A DNA stretch of 64,000 bases from Botryotinia globosa (lineage: Eukaryota; Ascomycota; Leotiomycetes; Helotiales; Sclerotiniaceae), in contig RCSZ01000012.1 in assembly GCA_014898425.1 (NCBI GenBank), positions 992,001 to 1,056,000 of the forward strand, in the 5' to 3' direction. Under the pieces are notes generated by a model, which saw only the letters and a program-made list of their open reading frames with translations, did not search any database and had not been told where the DNA came from. The translations under genes were made by a program, and so were the position numbers. Of this stretch, positions 12,190-23,061 are shown one piece after another (the first letter of the stretch is position 1; every line of letters starts with the position of its first letter).

Positions 12190-13034
12190 ATCGCCATACC
12201 AAGGGGCTAGTTGTGTGGAGTAAATGCTAAGGAATTACTACTAGTAAAACTAATTTGTTGCATCATCTCCAACCTTCTAAACCACACATTTGATTTTGCT
12301 ATTTGATTTTGCTATTTGATTTTTGTTTAATTGATTTTACAATTCTTTCAGTGCTACGCAAGGGGGAAAAGGTTGGAGTACACTTTAATTTTGGAACCCA
12401 TTTCGCGCTACATGAGGAGGATTAAAAAAGTTGGCATATAGTTTGTTGGTTACATTACTATTGATATTTTCACGGGGGCGTATGGAGAACGGTGTATAGG
12501 CCAGGTTGGGTATAAAATGTATAATAAGAGTCGATCTGGGAATTGGGTGATGAGTAAGAGGTTCTTTCGGCTTTTAGAATGTCTTTGATTCGGCCACTTG
12601 ATTGGTGCCAAAAAAAATAGAAAAAATAGATGAGAAAACCCCAAAATCATTGTTTTCACTCTTGTTTTGGTGATGTGATGTGATCTTCATACACTTTGAA
12701 AGCTTTCTGGGAACTTTGGAATTATAGTGCCTTGTCCTTGTGCAAATCGAGGAAAAAATATCCGATGGATGAGTAAAGTGAGCTTTACTATAATGCTTGC
12801 CAAGAGTTGACGATGCATTCCACTGGGAAAGATCATGAGTTGTCTGTTTATCAACTTCTCCTGTCCAAAATACACTAAGATCGTTTGAAATCTTGAGTTA
12901 TAAGCTTGAGTTCTCACGTAATGCAGATCACAATGTAGAATTCATGAGATCATGCGCAAAAAATGTCTTTAATAGGGTATATCTCCTGGTTTTTCCTAGT
13001 GTCCGATATTATCCAATTCCCAAACTTCCCTTTT
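12190..13034. other. Convergent 3' intergenic region
   Basis: Lies between the 3' ends of the acid phosphatase and Grx4 genes. A/T-rich with T runs and a short imperfect direct repeat (gctatttgattttgctatttg around 12297-12320). No coding potential seen. Confidence 0.6.
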
Positions 13035-14136
13035 TTACGCCGCTGCTGCCGGTTTAGCAACACTGTATGCAGTGAAGAAATCTGGATCATTTGCTGCTTC
13101 TTCTTTGACCTGTAATTTATTTAGTTAGAAATGTATTCCATCAATGTGTAGGCTGAGTATCTAGGAATTTGGATACCGTGACATGTTGCTCAGGTCCCAT
13201 TTCTCTCCCAGAATAAAATTATATAGGGAAGAACTTACAATATCCAGACCTCCAACAAGTTCTCCATCCATCCACAATTGTGGGAAGGTAGGCCAATCCG
13301 CGAATTCCTTAAGACCATGCCTTACCTCATCATCGGCCAAAATATTAAAGAATCCATATTTCACCGATTTTTCTCTCAGTAAAGCGACTAGTTGACGGGA
13401 GAAACCGCATTGAGGCGCAGAAGGTGTTCCTTTCATGAACAACATCACAGGAGCTGCCTTTACGAGATTGGATAAGCGAGCGTGGAGATCTTCTTTAGAC
13501 ATTGGCTCTTCGGATTCGGTAGAAGTGGTAGTTGCGGTTGCTGATGGCGCGGTAGAGGCATGGTTTATACTGGGGACGGGCTTGGCAGATGTACCGTTTG
13601 TGGAGGAGGAGGGGGAGTTGGCGTGTTTTTCAATGGCATTGCGGACTTTGGTGGCGTCACTGCCAGAGACGGTCTCGAGGACTACATTGTTGCGGGTGAG
13701 GACGAGGTATGGAACCGCGGTCACGTCAAAGGCATCGGAGACGGAAATTACTTCTTCGGCATTCATGGAAACCCATGAGGTGGTTGGGGGTGTAGTTGGG
13801 GGATAGGATAGCGCGAGGGTACGGAGGACGGTTGTCCTAGTGTGAGAATTAGCATGGTTGTCTGAAAATGTGGGCAACTGAAGGAAACTGGAGCGAAGCT
13901 AAAGTAGAAGAGAGGGGTTGATGACGATGAATCCGGGGAAGTCTTACATTTGCGCGCATGGTGCTGCCCATGGTGCCTAGTGTTTGTCGCATTAGTCAAG
14001 GTTTGAAGAGGGCGGATGAGGGGCGGTGGATGAAGAGACGTACGTGAAAGTTGATGATCTGCAGAGTTGATGATGGCAGAGATTCAGTGTGCTTCTGCCA
14101 TTCTTCTTCTGTTGTAATATCGATAAGAGTTGACAT
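13035..14136 (-). CDS. grx4: Monothiol glutaredoxin Grx4 (thioredoxin-like plus CGFS glutaredoxin domains)
   Basis: Four exons: 14044-14136, 13948-13976 (only 29 bp), 13239-13836 and 13035-13109. Phases close and give 264 residues. The N-terminal thioredoxin-like domain has APWAAPCAQM (32-41), with the single-cysteine WAxPC motif of this family. After a Ser/Thr-rich linker comes the glutaredoxin domain with MLFMKGTPSAPQCGFS, Cys184 being the CGFS cysteine, then FNILADDEVRHGLK, WPTFPQLWMDGELVGG and a short VKEEAANDPDFF tail. Proteins of this type bind a bridged [2Fe-2S] cluster with glutathione, deliver iron-sulphur units in cytosol and nucleus, and act as iron sensors for transcription factors such as HapX/Php4. 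One glutaredoxin domain after the thioredoxin domain is the usual fungal layout. No catalytic dithiol is present. Confidence 0.95.
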
Positions 14137-14777
14137 CTTGATACTTTTCTCTGTGTGTAGTGGGGTGGATGTTACTGGTGGGGGGTAGTTTTGTTGCTTT
14201 GTTTAAGAAATCGTAGGGTGTATAGAGTTTCTCTTGTTTTGGTTTACGGAAAGTAGGTAGGTAGGTATCGAAATGTTGGTCGAATTAATGATGAGATGAA
14301 GGATGAATGATGAGTAGACGAAGATTTAGTTAAAATAGTTCTGGTTGATGCGTGAGTGAAGTTGCGAGGCCGGAGATATATTTTCTAATCGCTATCAAAT
14401 GGCTCCAGCTAGCCTCATCGCGTCATCCCAAGCGACAAATTTCTCAATCATTCCATAGAAAAGAGACAATTACAAAAATGATTAATAATCCAACATAATT
14501 GGTTTGTTGTGAGAGCTGCTGTATAGTTGCAATTGTTCATGTGGTATTGAAATTTAATTGTAGGAGCAACATGGAAAATATGAGATCTAGCACAAAATCC
14601 TTTTGCAAGCTAAATTTGTGTGTTATGCTCCTAATGAGCTTCGTTGGTGGTAATACCCGATGAACTTGTTATCTTGGAAATTTCTCCCGATGAAGGTGAT
14701 TCCAACGATAGATTTAACATTTCTACACTCAAGGTGATCATCACCCGGCCTCTCTCCGAGATTATAACAACAAACTT

Positions 14778-14915
14778 ATGTCAATTTCACTTACGTATAT
14801 ACCACTATTACAGAATGCTAAAGTCTCTGGTCTTGATACTACTTATGTCAATTTCACTTACGTATATACCAGTCACTACTACAGAATGCTAAAGTCTCTA
14901 GTCTTGATACTACTT
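14778..14915. repeat. 67-bp tandem duplication
   Basis: Two adjacent copies begin at 14778 and 14845 with atgtcaatttcacttacg. They are nearly identical apart from a 3-bp insertion and a few substitutions in the second copy, so the duplication is recent. Confidence 0.9.
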
Positions 14916-15117
14916 TATGCTGATCTTAGTTTCAAGACTTTGAACTATCCACCCTCAGATTTGAGCTAATCTGGGAGGATACGCCATCTATGTCAAGACA
15001 TCATCAACCTCATTTCCATGATTTGGAGGCCTCACGAGTCACAACACATTCCTTGATTCCATACCTTAATCGAACCAATTTCAAAGTTTACCTAGTTAGT
15101 ATTTCTAGTTGGTATAC

Positions 15118-15498
15118 CTAGTTAGTATCTCTAGTTAGTACAGCATTCGAAGCTAGCTCTGAGATTGTCCTTCCAAGTCCTTGTTGCCATGTGGATGATG
15201 AGGATGCAATTCGGGCCAAGGTGCTTTTGATTTTCTCTTCCATTGTTCCGAGTTCCAACTTCCATGTACCGTCTCCCATGTACCGTCTCCCGAACTTTTT
15301 GAATTGATCTGTCTCTGTGATCGCCAACTCATTCTCTTTGTATCGTCCACCCGTTTCAACTTCCGATGGACTTTCCGCACCTGAGACCAACTTACACTTT
15401 CTCTTTCGTGCATCCATGAAATCAGCGGACCTTTCCTTTCTCGAATACTCAAATTTCCAGCGAATGATCTCAATTCGAATCTTAGCTATCCCGGACAA
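15118..15498 (-). CDS. Doubtful hypothetical protein frame
   Basis: An uninterrupted 126-codon frame rich in Lys, Arg, Glu and Ser, without low complexity, ending in a predicted helical stretch (EEKIKSTLARIA). A 15-bp tandem duplication (catgtaccgtctccc, about 15263-15292) lies inside it. No homologous family is recognised, no upstream exon was found and there is no obvious promoter. It may be a chance frame or the relic of a gene. Confidence 0.15.
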   Translation of the reverse strand: MSGIAKIRIEIIRWKFEYSRKERSADFMDARKRKCKLVSGAESPSEVETGGRYKENELAITETDQFKKFGRRYMGDGTWKLELGTMEEKIKSTLARIASSSSTWQQGLGRTISELASNAVLTRDTN

Positions 15499-17143
15499 TC
15501 CGCTTCAAATCCACATGTCTGGATATATCAGAAATTGTACTGTTTTCGATGTTTCAAATGGCCACGCCTCAACGTGTCGTTGTTATGGGGGTCAGTGATA
15601 TACTGATTCCAGCTCACCATATGTTGCGTAGACAAGGCACCGATTAGAGTCCGTGATATTCATGAAAAATAACCCACTTGTCATGTCATTGAATGACCGG
15701 GCCAAAAGATTGACTCTCCTTTCTGGAGGAAACAGACATTCGCTTGAATGCCTTTAGTGGACAGGAAAATCGAACATGTAAAAGAATATTTCCTGATACA
15801 TAATACTGCTAACAATCATTGTGGTATAGATATGAACTTCCAATGCTCAACGATTGCATAAATCTGAAGGCCCTGACAAGAAGAATAGGGTGGCTCTGCA
15901 CATGAAATGGGTATCGCAAAAACTGTGGCCCACTTTGACATCGTCACCCACCAACACAACAAAAGCCAAAAGTTAAAAACATACAACAGTAAGGATTCGC
16001 TGATGGTCACCCACTCAACTACTAATTTACCGATTTGAGTCTTGAGTATGGCAGAGCGGACGGGATGCCCTAGTTTTCTCAATCTATGGTCGTATGTGGA
16101 GGATTGAGAGGGAATTTGATTGATATACGACAGTCTGGAAGTCTTCAGAGTGTCCTGCTCTTTCACTCTGACTACTGTGAAAGCGACTTGTGTCTCTCAA
16201 AGTTCTTGTTCGATTTCTGAGGGAATGGAACACTTTCTGAGCACTCGGTAGTCGCTGAAGTGTTTTCTGCAACGATAATTGTAGAGCAGGCCGTCAGCAA
16301 CATAGTACACGGCGGCTCTTACTTTATGTACGAGGTATGAATGACCCGTAGGGTTAACCGCGGACGATCAATATTGAAGTAGACTTTCAACGGATAGCGC
16401 AAAACGACATGGGTTTTCAGCGATTGCAAAATTAATGTTCGGTTTCCCCAGGTCACTGGTGCTCCACTGCATACCTGCGCGCACACAGCAGGGTGCGTAT
16501 ATTGTAGGACGGATACCACAGTACTTTGCAATTGGAGAAGCACAAACTTGCACGCCACGCAGTATGCTTGTGGTATAGATAAGGGGGAGAACGCGAAGCT
16601 GCTGGTAACCTGGCAGCTGGAGTGACACTTTGAAGCCAAGTCGGATATGTGACGGACACAGGGGGACGGGATGGTCAAAGTGGCTGACAATACCAAAAGT
16701 TGTTGCTGCTTTTAATGAGTCAAGGTTTATATCAAGGATTATTCTGCAGTACCAATCTGAGTCCACCAGTCACAAGATCGGATGATGGAAACGAAGTAAA
16801 ACCAGCAGCAACGATAATGTAATGGAACGCTTGAGAAGGTGACGACTCGATCGGGGGAAAGGTGGCTGAGGTAGCGTATTATAATAAGCATATACTAGGA
16901 CCACTCACGCCCTATAAGGATTAGATTGGGGGATTTGGGATTTGGAAGCAGGGGAAGCTGAACGATCGCCGCTGTTCATAGTATTAAATAGCAAATCTCT
17001 TTCAGAAGTTGCATGGAACAATGGCCGTATTCCGGGTTGGCGCATCAGATGGTAACTGCATTGAATTTGTACCAAACAAAAGCGCCACAATTGCTGAGCC
17101 ATGGATGTTGATGAGGTGTTTGATCTGCGCCTTCTTTCTATTT

Positions 17144-17183
17144 GCATGCTGCATGCTGCATACTGCATACTGCATACTGCATA
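17144..17183. repeat. 7-bp tandem repeat
   Basis: Units catgctg then catactg repeated about six times. Confidence 0.85.
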
Positions 17184-17423
17184 TTGAGCCGGTCGAGCCA
17201 ATCAAAAAGGAAGGACTTGCAGGACTTCAAACTGCGAAATGATTACCTTGTAGCTACTGTACGAAGGATGATACAAATCAATGTAAGGCACTGGCTGTGC
17301 TTTGAAGAGTGGCAGCTATAAATCCTATACCCATCCACCAGATCCGAGCCATCCTCCTTTGAATGGAATGAGACTGTTCAGTGTTGACTCGACCCAACTC
17401 TTTCTCTGATCCAAAACCTCGCA

Positions 17424-17463
17424 AGCATTAAAAGCATTAAAAGCATTAAAAGCATTAAAAGCC
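17424..17463. repeat. 10-bp tandem repeat
   Basis: Four copies of cattaaaagc upstream of the CYSTM gene. Confidence 0.85.
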
Positions 17464-17920
17464 TCAAAGCTTATAATAAGAACAAGAGAAAACGAGCCAA
17501 AGGAGAGGAGAAAAGAGACTGCCTCGACTGCGTATTCACATCCACTCCAAAATACAGAAATTCCAAATAACTTTGTGTAATTATAAGTTAATAGGTTAGT
17601 GCTATTAATGTTTTCTATTTCGATATTTTATCACTCGTCAGTGTAATCATTACCTAGGTACTCCAGCTGTACATAGGCATTTTTATAGCGAGTACTGTAC
17701 ATCCCAATTGGTTCCCTCCTTGGCAGTGTCTCGAACGAACATCCTTCCTCCGTTCTACCGATTTTTTTAGCTCTTATTGATGAATCCAATCTAATCTAAC
17801 TTTGAAGTTCGGCCTCTCTTCTTTCTCAACCTCAACTTTTCCACTCGCATCGTTTACTTGTATTTGTTTTTTATCAATCAATCACATCAATCACATCAAT
17901 CACCTCAATCACCTCTCTCC

Positions 17921-18002
17921 GTAAGTTTGCGCATTTCTTCCGACACAGCTTCAACCTGTACGAAACGAACACTGACCAGAAACTCTGTCCTCCTCATTAT
18001 AG
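17921..18002 (+). other. Probable 5' UTR intron of the CYSTM gene
   Basis: A strong donor (GTAAGT at 17921) and an acceptor (cattatag ending at 18002) sit 9 bp before the start codon at 18012. Upstream of the donor is a run of atcacatca/atcacctca repeats typical of fungal 5' UTRs. The layout predicts an 82-bp leader intron. Confidence 0.6.
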
Positions 18003-18011
18003 ATTAACACA

Positions 18012-18650
18012 ATGTCGAACCAAGGTTATTACAACAATCAACAACCTCAATACGGTGGCCAGCCTCAATATCCTCCCAACGTATGTTTTCGCCTCTATTG
18101 TCACCATCATATCGATCTCCTTGCGATCTCTTGGATAATCTTGGCACATGGAATGGAAGAAGAAGAAGCTGACTTTGGTGTGATACATAGGCTTATGGAG
18201 GACCACCACCACAACAAGGCTACTATCAACAAGGCCCTCCACCTGTGAGTACATTCGCATATCCTTATTCAATACACTGTTCGGTATAATGCGATGGCCG
18301 TCATTCCTCGATACCTCAGCGCGGTCGTAATGCCGAGAATCACCGAGATAGCTTCACCGTCGCATGATACAATGCAATGTACCTCGTATCTAAAAGTGCT
18401 TTGAACTAATAATTATCTCTTTAGCAACAAATGCAATATCAACAACAACCTCCTCCAAAGAGTTCCAGTGGTGGACAAGGTTGTCTCGGTGCTTGTTTTG
18501 CAGCCCTCTGTTGTTGTTGCGTAATGGAAGAAGGATGTGAGCTCTGTGTTGAATGTATGTTATTCCCTATACCCTTCTACTCTTACTTGCCACGCAACAC
18601 TCTCAAAATAATCCACTAACCCTTTCCTCGCAGGTGCCGAATGTTGTTAA
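18012..18650 (+). CDS. Small cysteine-rich CYSTM-type membrane protein
   Basis: Four exons: 18012-18080, 18191-18244, 18425-18554 and 18634-18650 (a 17-bp last exon), giving 89 residues with phases that close. The first two thirds are Gln/Tyr/Pro/Gly-rich (NQGYYNNQQPQYGG, GYYQQGPPP). The C-terminus is the cysteine-rich module CLGACFAALCCCCVMEEGC, then CELCVECAECC. This is the layout of CYSTM proteins: a disordered head and a Cys-rich tail thought to insert in membranes and linked in yeast and plants to stress and metal tolerance. The precise role here is unknown. Introns take more than half of the gene, and the short exons mean it is easily missed by gene finders. Confidence 0.85.
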
Positions 18651-19607
18651 AGCAAGGTGCTGCCAAACCCACGCATTCTCCGCCACTATTCATCCATATA
18701 AACGCCATCTCGAAATTGCCTAATCCACTGGCGCCTCAGCACATCTCCATCTCCAGTATCGTGATTCAATCGAACAGATCGACGGCCTTATACTTGCCCA
18801 TAATGTTTTCCCTTCCCGCAAGCCAGCAACGATACAACGCCCTCCCGAAGTCCCAACTCGTTCTCCACAATCAAACCACATTGTTCATAGATTCATATGA
18901 TTGGAGTACCAAATTCGGCTTTCCCACGCATTTTCCTTCGTCTCACATATCCAGTTTTTTCATGTTCTTATAGGTCTGCGTCTCTTTTCAAATGGATCAC
19001 AGACTTTCTGCTTCCAGCTAGTATTTAGGGTGGTTGGTTGGTTAAGATAAGATAATGAAAGACTTTTATTTAATAATTTATGCGCTATAGCTTGGTTCCG
19101 TGTGATGTCTGAATATGTGTGATTTGAATAATTTCATTTTGTGCTTTGCTACTTGTAGATGTCACAATGTGAACGCCACCGTGAATGGCAAATACGTAGA
19201 AGGATCTGAGAGGTATTGAAGATTGCAGCAACTGGAAGTCCTCCATAAGCTTTAATGGATTGGTAAACGAAGAATACTTGACCGAGAGACAAAGACGAAG
19301 ACAAATGGATATGTATATGTATAATCGAATTCACACAATGTTGGACAGCGACATCGAGGAAAGAATGTTCAATTCTCTTCTCATATTTTATAGAGACCAA
19401 GAACACCGTTATTTCGCTTTTCTTCTGCTTCACTAGTTGTAGTTAACTGCCTAGAAAAACCATTCATGCCACCCTCATCTACAAAATCTCCTGAATTTTT
19501 ATAATGTTGAATCAGTTTCAACTACATCACAAGTGCCCCTCCCAAAGACGTCAATCGCTTCATGTGCATTCGCACTTCGCTTAAACTATTCCAACCAATG
19601 TAGATAT
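18651..19607. other. Convergent 3' intergenic region
   Basis: 3' flanks of the CYSTM gene and of abp1. The open frame directly after the CYSTM stop (to 18973) is Pro/Ser-rich and most likely 3' UTR. No gene seen. Confidence 0.55.
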
Positions 19608-22356
19608 TTATTGGTCAAGTTCTACATAGTTTGCTGGGAAGAGACCAGAGTGGCCTTTGAAGTGACCGAACCACCAATCATCATCCGGGAATTCCTATCG
19701 ACTGGGTTAGTAATCATTCTTGATTGCGTTGAGAAAGGAAGGGGGAGTGAAGGAGGGGAGCATATAAGCGAAACGTACCAAATCAGTAACTGTAGCACCT
19801 TCTGGGAAACTCAATTCATTATCCTCGGCAGCCTCATAGTCGTATAAGGTAGTAGCCGTAGGACCAGCAGCGTGAGCAGGTGCGGCTGCTGGAGCTGCTG
19901 GAGCTGGAGCTGGAGCATGTGGTTCTGGCTCATCGTTATGGCTTGGAGCTGGAGCTGGTGCCGACTCTTCTTCATCTTCTACGAGTTCTACATAGTTGCT
20001 TGGGAAGAGACCACTTTCGCCCTTTGAATTGGTGCCCATCCACCAATCATCATCGACCATTTCAATGTTGGTGACGTATTCGCCTTCAACTAATTCCAAC
20101 TCATTATCTTCAGCCTTCTCGTAATCGTATTGAATCAGTGCGCGTTTACCGCTAGCAGCGGATGCTTCATTGACGGCAGGAGCGCTGTGTCCAAATGTTT
20201 CGGCTGCCACAGCTGCTGCGGCGCCACGGGCAGGGTCATATCCAGCAGGTTCCTCGGTGAGATCTTTCTCTTGGGGAACGTGTTCGATGGCCTGCTCAAG
20301 AGTTGGATGGTCATGAAGTTCCTCCGGCGCTTCCATTTCCTCAGGTTCTCGTCCACGTGCTACTGGCATAGCAATACGAACGGGAGATGGCTCGCGTTCT
20401 GGTTCCTCTTCTGGTTCTGGTGTAGGACTGCGGGGAACTGGGGGAGGTGCGGGAATATTTGGTCTACCGTATTCCTCCTCCTCGGACTCAACAGGTGGCG
20501 GACGGGTTGGAAGTCCAGGCATTGGAACTGCACCAGGCCTACTGGAGGCATTGACAGGTGGAGGAGGTGGAGATTGGTCTCGGTCTCCAGTGATTGATCG
20601 TGGCATTGCTGGTGCGCCCATTGGTGCTTGTCCTCCCTTGAATCGGTCCCGGATGGCATTGATACCTCCAGCTGGAGAATCTGGTACTACTTGCTCCGCT
20701 TCTGCTTCGCCGGTTTTCTGTTGGTCGATGCTGCCTGTAGCAGATTGCCCAGTGGGATTGGTAGCAACAGGAGCCCAAGATTTGCCAGTATATCCACTCT
20801 TCCATTGCCCTCCTCCACTTGGCTGGCTTGCAATGGGCGATGCTACGCTCTGGGGAGGAGCATCGCCAGCAGCACTAAGTCCTCTTTGTCGAGCTTTCTT
20901 CTCTGCCCAGATTTGAGCAGGAGTTTTACCACCCTCGTCAGCAAATGTTCGACTGGCTGCACCGATTGGAGCAGATGCTGCCGGGGCTGCTGGAGACTGA
21001 ATTCCAAAACTTCCTGGAGTTGGGGCTTTTGTTCCAGCGAAACTGCTGGCAGTGGATCCAAACCTATTCGCGACCTTTGGTTTTGGTAGAGTTGTGAGAC
21101 GCTCTGATTGAGTGAAAGCCGCGGACCTATCCGCAAGAGACTTTGGTGGTTCATCACTGCTGGGGGCGGGTGAGCCTGTAGCGGCAGGTGAAACCGCGCT
21201 GGGACCGTCGTCGCCAGGCTTTTGAGCTTTGGCTCGGATCGCGGCAATATCCACTTTGCCGACTGGTTCGTATGCCCCCTTAACTATCGTTGGTCGATCA
21301 TCACCACTGCTTTTAGCTTGAGCACGTAGTGCTGCAATGTCTACCTTTCCGATTGGTTGATAACCTCCTTTGACAACATCAGGAGCAGATCCACTGTCTG
21401 CTCCACTGTCATTGCTGGATCTTGAAGCGGTTGGCTGTTTGGTAAGCTCTGCCATATTAACTTTTGTGGGTTTATATGCGGGCTGGACCTTTTCAAGTTG
21501 TGTCCTGGTGATTTGTGGCGCATCTGCGCCCCATCCATCTCCGTCTACGTTGTCATTCTGACTTGTCCTTGATCTCGAACCTGCCAATGGATTGAACCCC
21601 GATACACCGCCCGACCGTGTAGGAGTGAACACTGGTTTAGAAGCTGTTGGGGGACGAGGACCAGAGGAAGGCGGTGGTGCTGAGCCTGAGGAATATTTCG
21701 CGCCCGATGCATCTGCTACTTTTTGAACAATACTTTCTGGTGCCAAGTCGGATTCCGATCGAGCAGTTATTTGAACATGATAGCCCTAGATAAATTTATA
21801 AGTATGAATAAATTTGAGATAATCAGGTTAAATGAGTACGAACGTGAAGAATCTTGGATACTGCTGCAAGGTGGCTTGTGAAATAGCCTTTTGTTCTTTC
21901 CGGAACGCCTTCACCGCACTATAGGTTATGTTAGGACCTCCTTTCATTTCAACACTCATTTCAATTGTATGACTGACCCATCCAATAAGTACGTATTTCG
22001 GAAGTGTTGTATTGGGATCTTTGACTTTGACAAATGCGAATTGAACTCGTCCTTCCGAGAAATCCTCGATTAAGTCGATGAGTTCTCCCTCTGGATTTCA
22101 AACAATTAGACGATTTGCTTGGATTCAACAACAGTAATGCAAACATACCTCCAGTGCTTTGAACCTTTAGCACACTCTCCTTTCCACCACTATCTTGTTG
22201 AAAAGCATTTACCAGAGGAGCTGACACTGAGAACAGAGCCCACTGTCCATAAGTCGGGCTGGACGCCGCAGCTCCGGAGGGCGCAGAAGAATTGACCACT
22301 CCAGTATATGATGATTTAATAGAAGGGCCATTCGTGGATGTATTGAGAGTTGCCAT
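19608..22356 (-). CDS. abp1: Actin-binding protein Abp1 (ADF-H domain, two SH3 domains)
   Basis: Five exons: 22149-22356, 21978-22090, 21844-21918, 19779-21785 and 19608-19694, giving 829 residues. An N-terminal ADF/cofilin-homology domain (about 10-146) includes YVLIGWCGEGVPERTKGYFT and SKILHGYHVQITAR. The middle is disordered and Pro/Ala/Ser-rich. It contains repeats of the type Y-x-P-x-GKVDIAA-L/I-RA, resembling the actin-binding repeats of fungal Abp1. Two SH3 domains end the protein: about 679-735 (ALIQYDYEKAEDNELEL, DDDWWMG, GLFPSNYVEL) and 775-829 (TLYDYEAAEDNELSFPEG, DDDWWFG, GLFPANYVEL). Abp1 activates Arp2/3 and recruits partners to endocytic actin patches at the cell cortex. The last intron splits the second SH3 domain, so a one-exon model would truncate it. 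Confidence 0.95.
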
Positions 22357-23061
22357 ATTGGCAATAGTTTTAGAGGTGGGTTTAAATAAGAGTTAAATGG
22401 TTGAGGGAAAATGAAAAGGAGTGAGAGGTTGAATGTTTGGAGTATTGTATTGGTTTGTGCTCGGCTTGTTCAAGCTGTCGTTATGTTATGTCATGTTTCA
22501 ACAATCAATAATGGCTGGAACAACAAGCGGCCATCTTTTTGACCGCCACTAGAATCTGATTTCGGGTTAACCAACCATAAATCGGCCGCCTCACTTTTTC
22601 TCAATTATGTATGCTTCACTTATCTTACACCCACCCACCACCCACTTCAATTGAAAGATTATAAGATAAAATATCAGGAGCGCAACATATTTGAGAAAAG
22701 GTTCATTTTCCACTTTATCATTTGATTCAAGATATTCGACTGTACCTCCATTTCATTTTTGCGGTAACATCAAGTTTTATCCCTGCCTTTCTATCAAATG
22801 ACGGTCGCATAGCTTATCCATAGCTTGCTCCTGTCTCGAATGAGACTGGAATTCTTCCTTTTGGACCCAAATTCTCATAGGATACCATTCTCGACAAACC
22901 TCTGTTCCTCCTAATCCGGTCGCATAGTTATCAGTATATTGATCTCGGTCATTGCGATTTGAAATCAAATCCGCAAAGTGTTTGACAAGTGTTAATTTCC
23001 TATTCTCTCTTTTGACTTGATACATTCCAAATACGAACCAAGGAATTGACCTTGGTTCAGA
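22357..23061. promoter_or_regulatory. Divergent promoter of abp1 and the F-box/zinc-finger gene
   Basis: 705 bp between two start codons pointing away from each other. It includes a ttatgttatgtcatg tract and CCACC-rich stretches. No specific operator can be named. Confidence 0.45.

Larger units (their letters stand above)
14137..18011. other. Gene-poor interval
   Basis: 3.9 kb between the start of grx4 and the start of the CYSTM gene. It holds both promoters, a 67-bp tandem duplication, short repeats and one doubtful open frame (15118-15498). A second frame at 16319-16766 was judged not coding. The last 150 bp are the 5' UTR of the CYSTM gene. Confidence 0.55.

Noticed and set aside
16319..16766. 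Overlapping minus-strand frames of 125 and 132 codons
   Set aside because: Two frames cover the same bases, both with atypical composition and frequent Cys/His without pattern. Neither could be extended by splicing.
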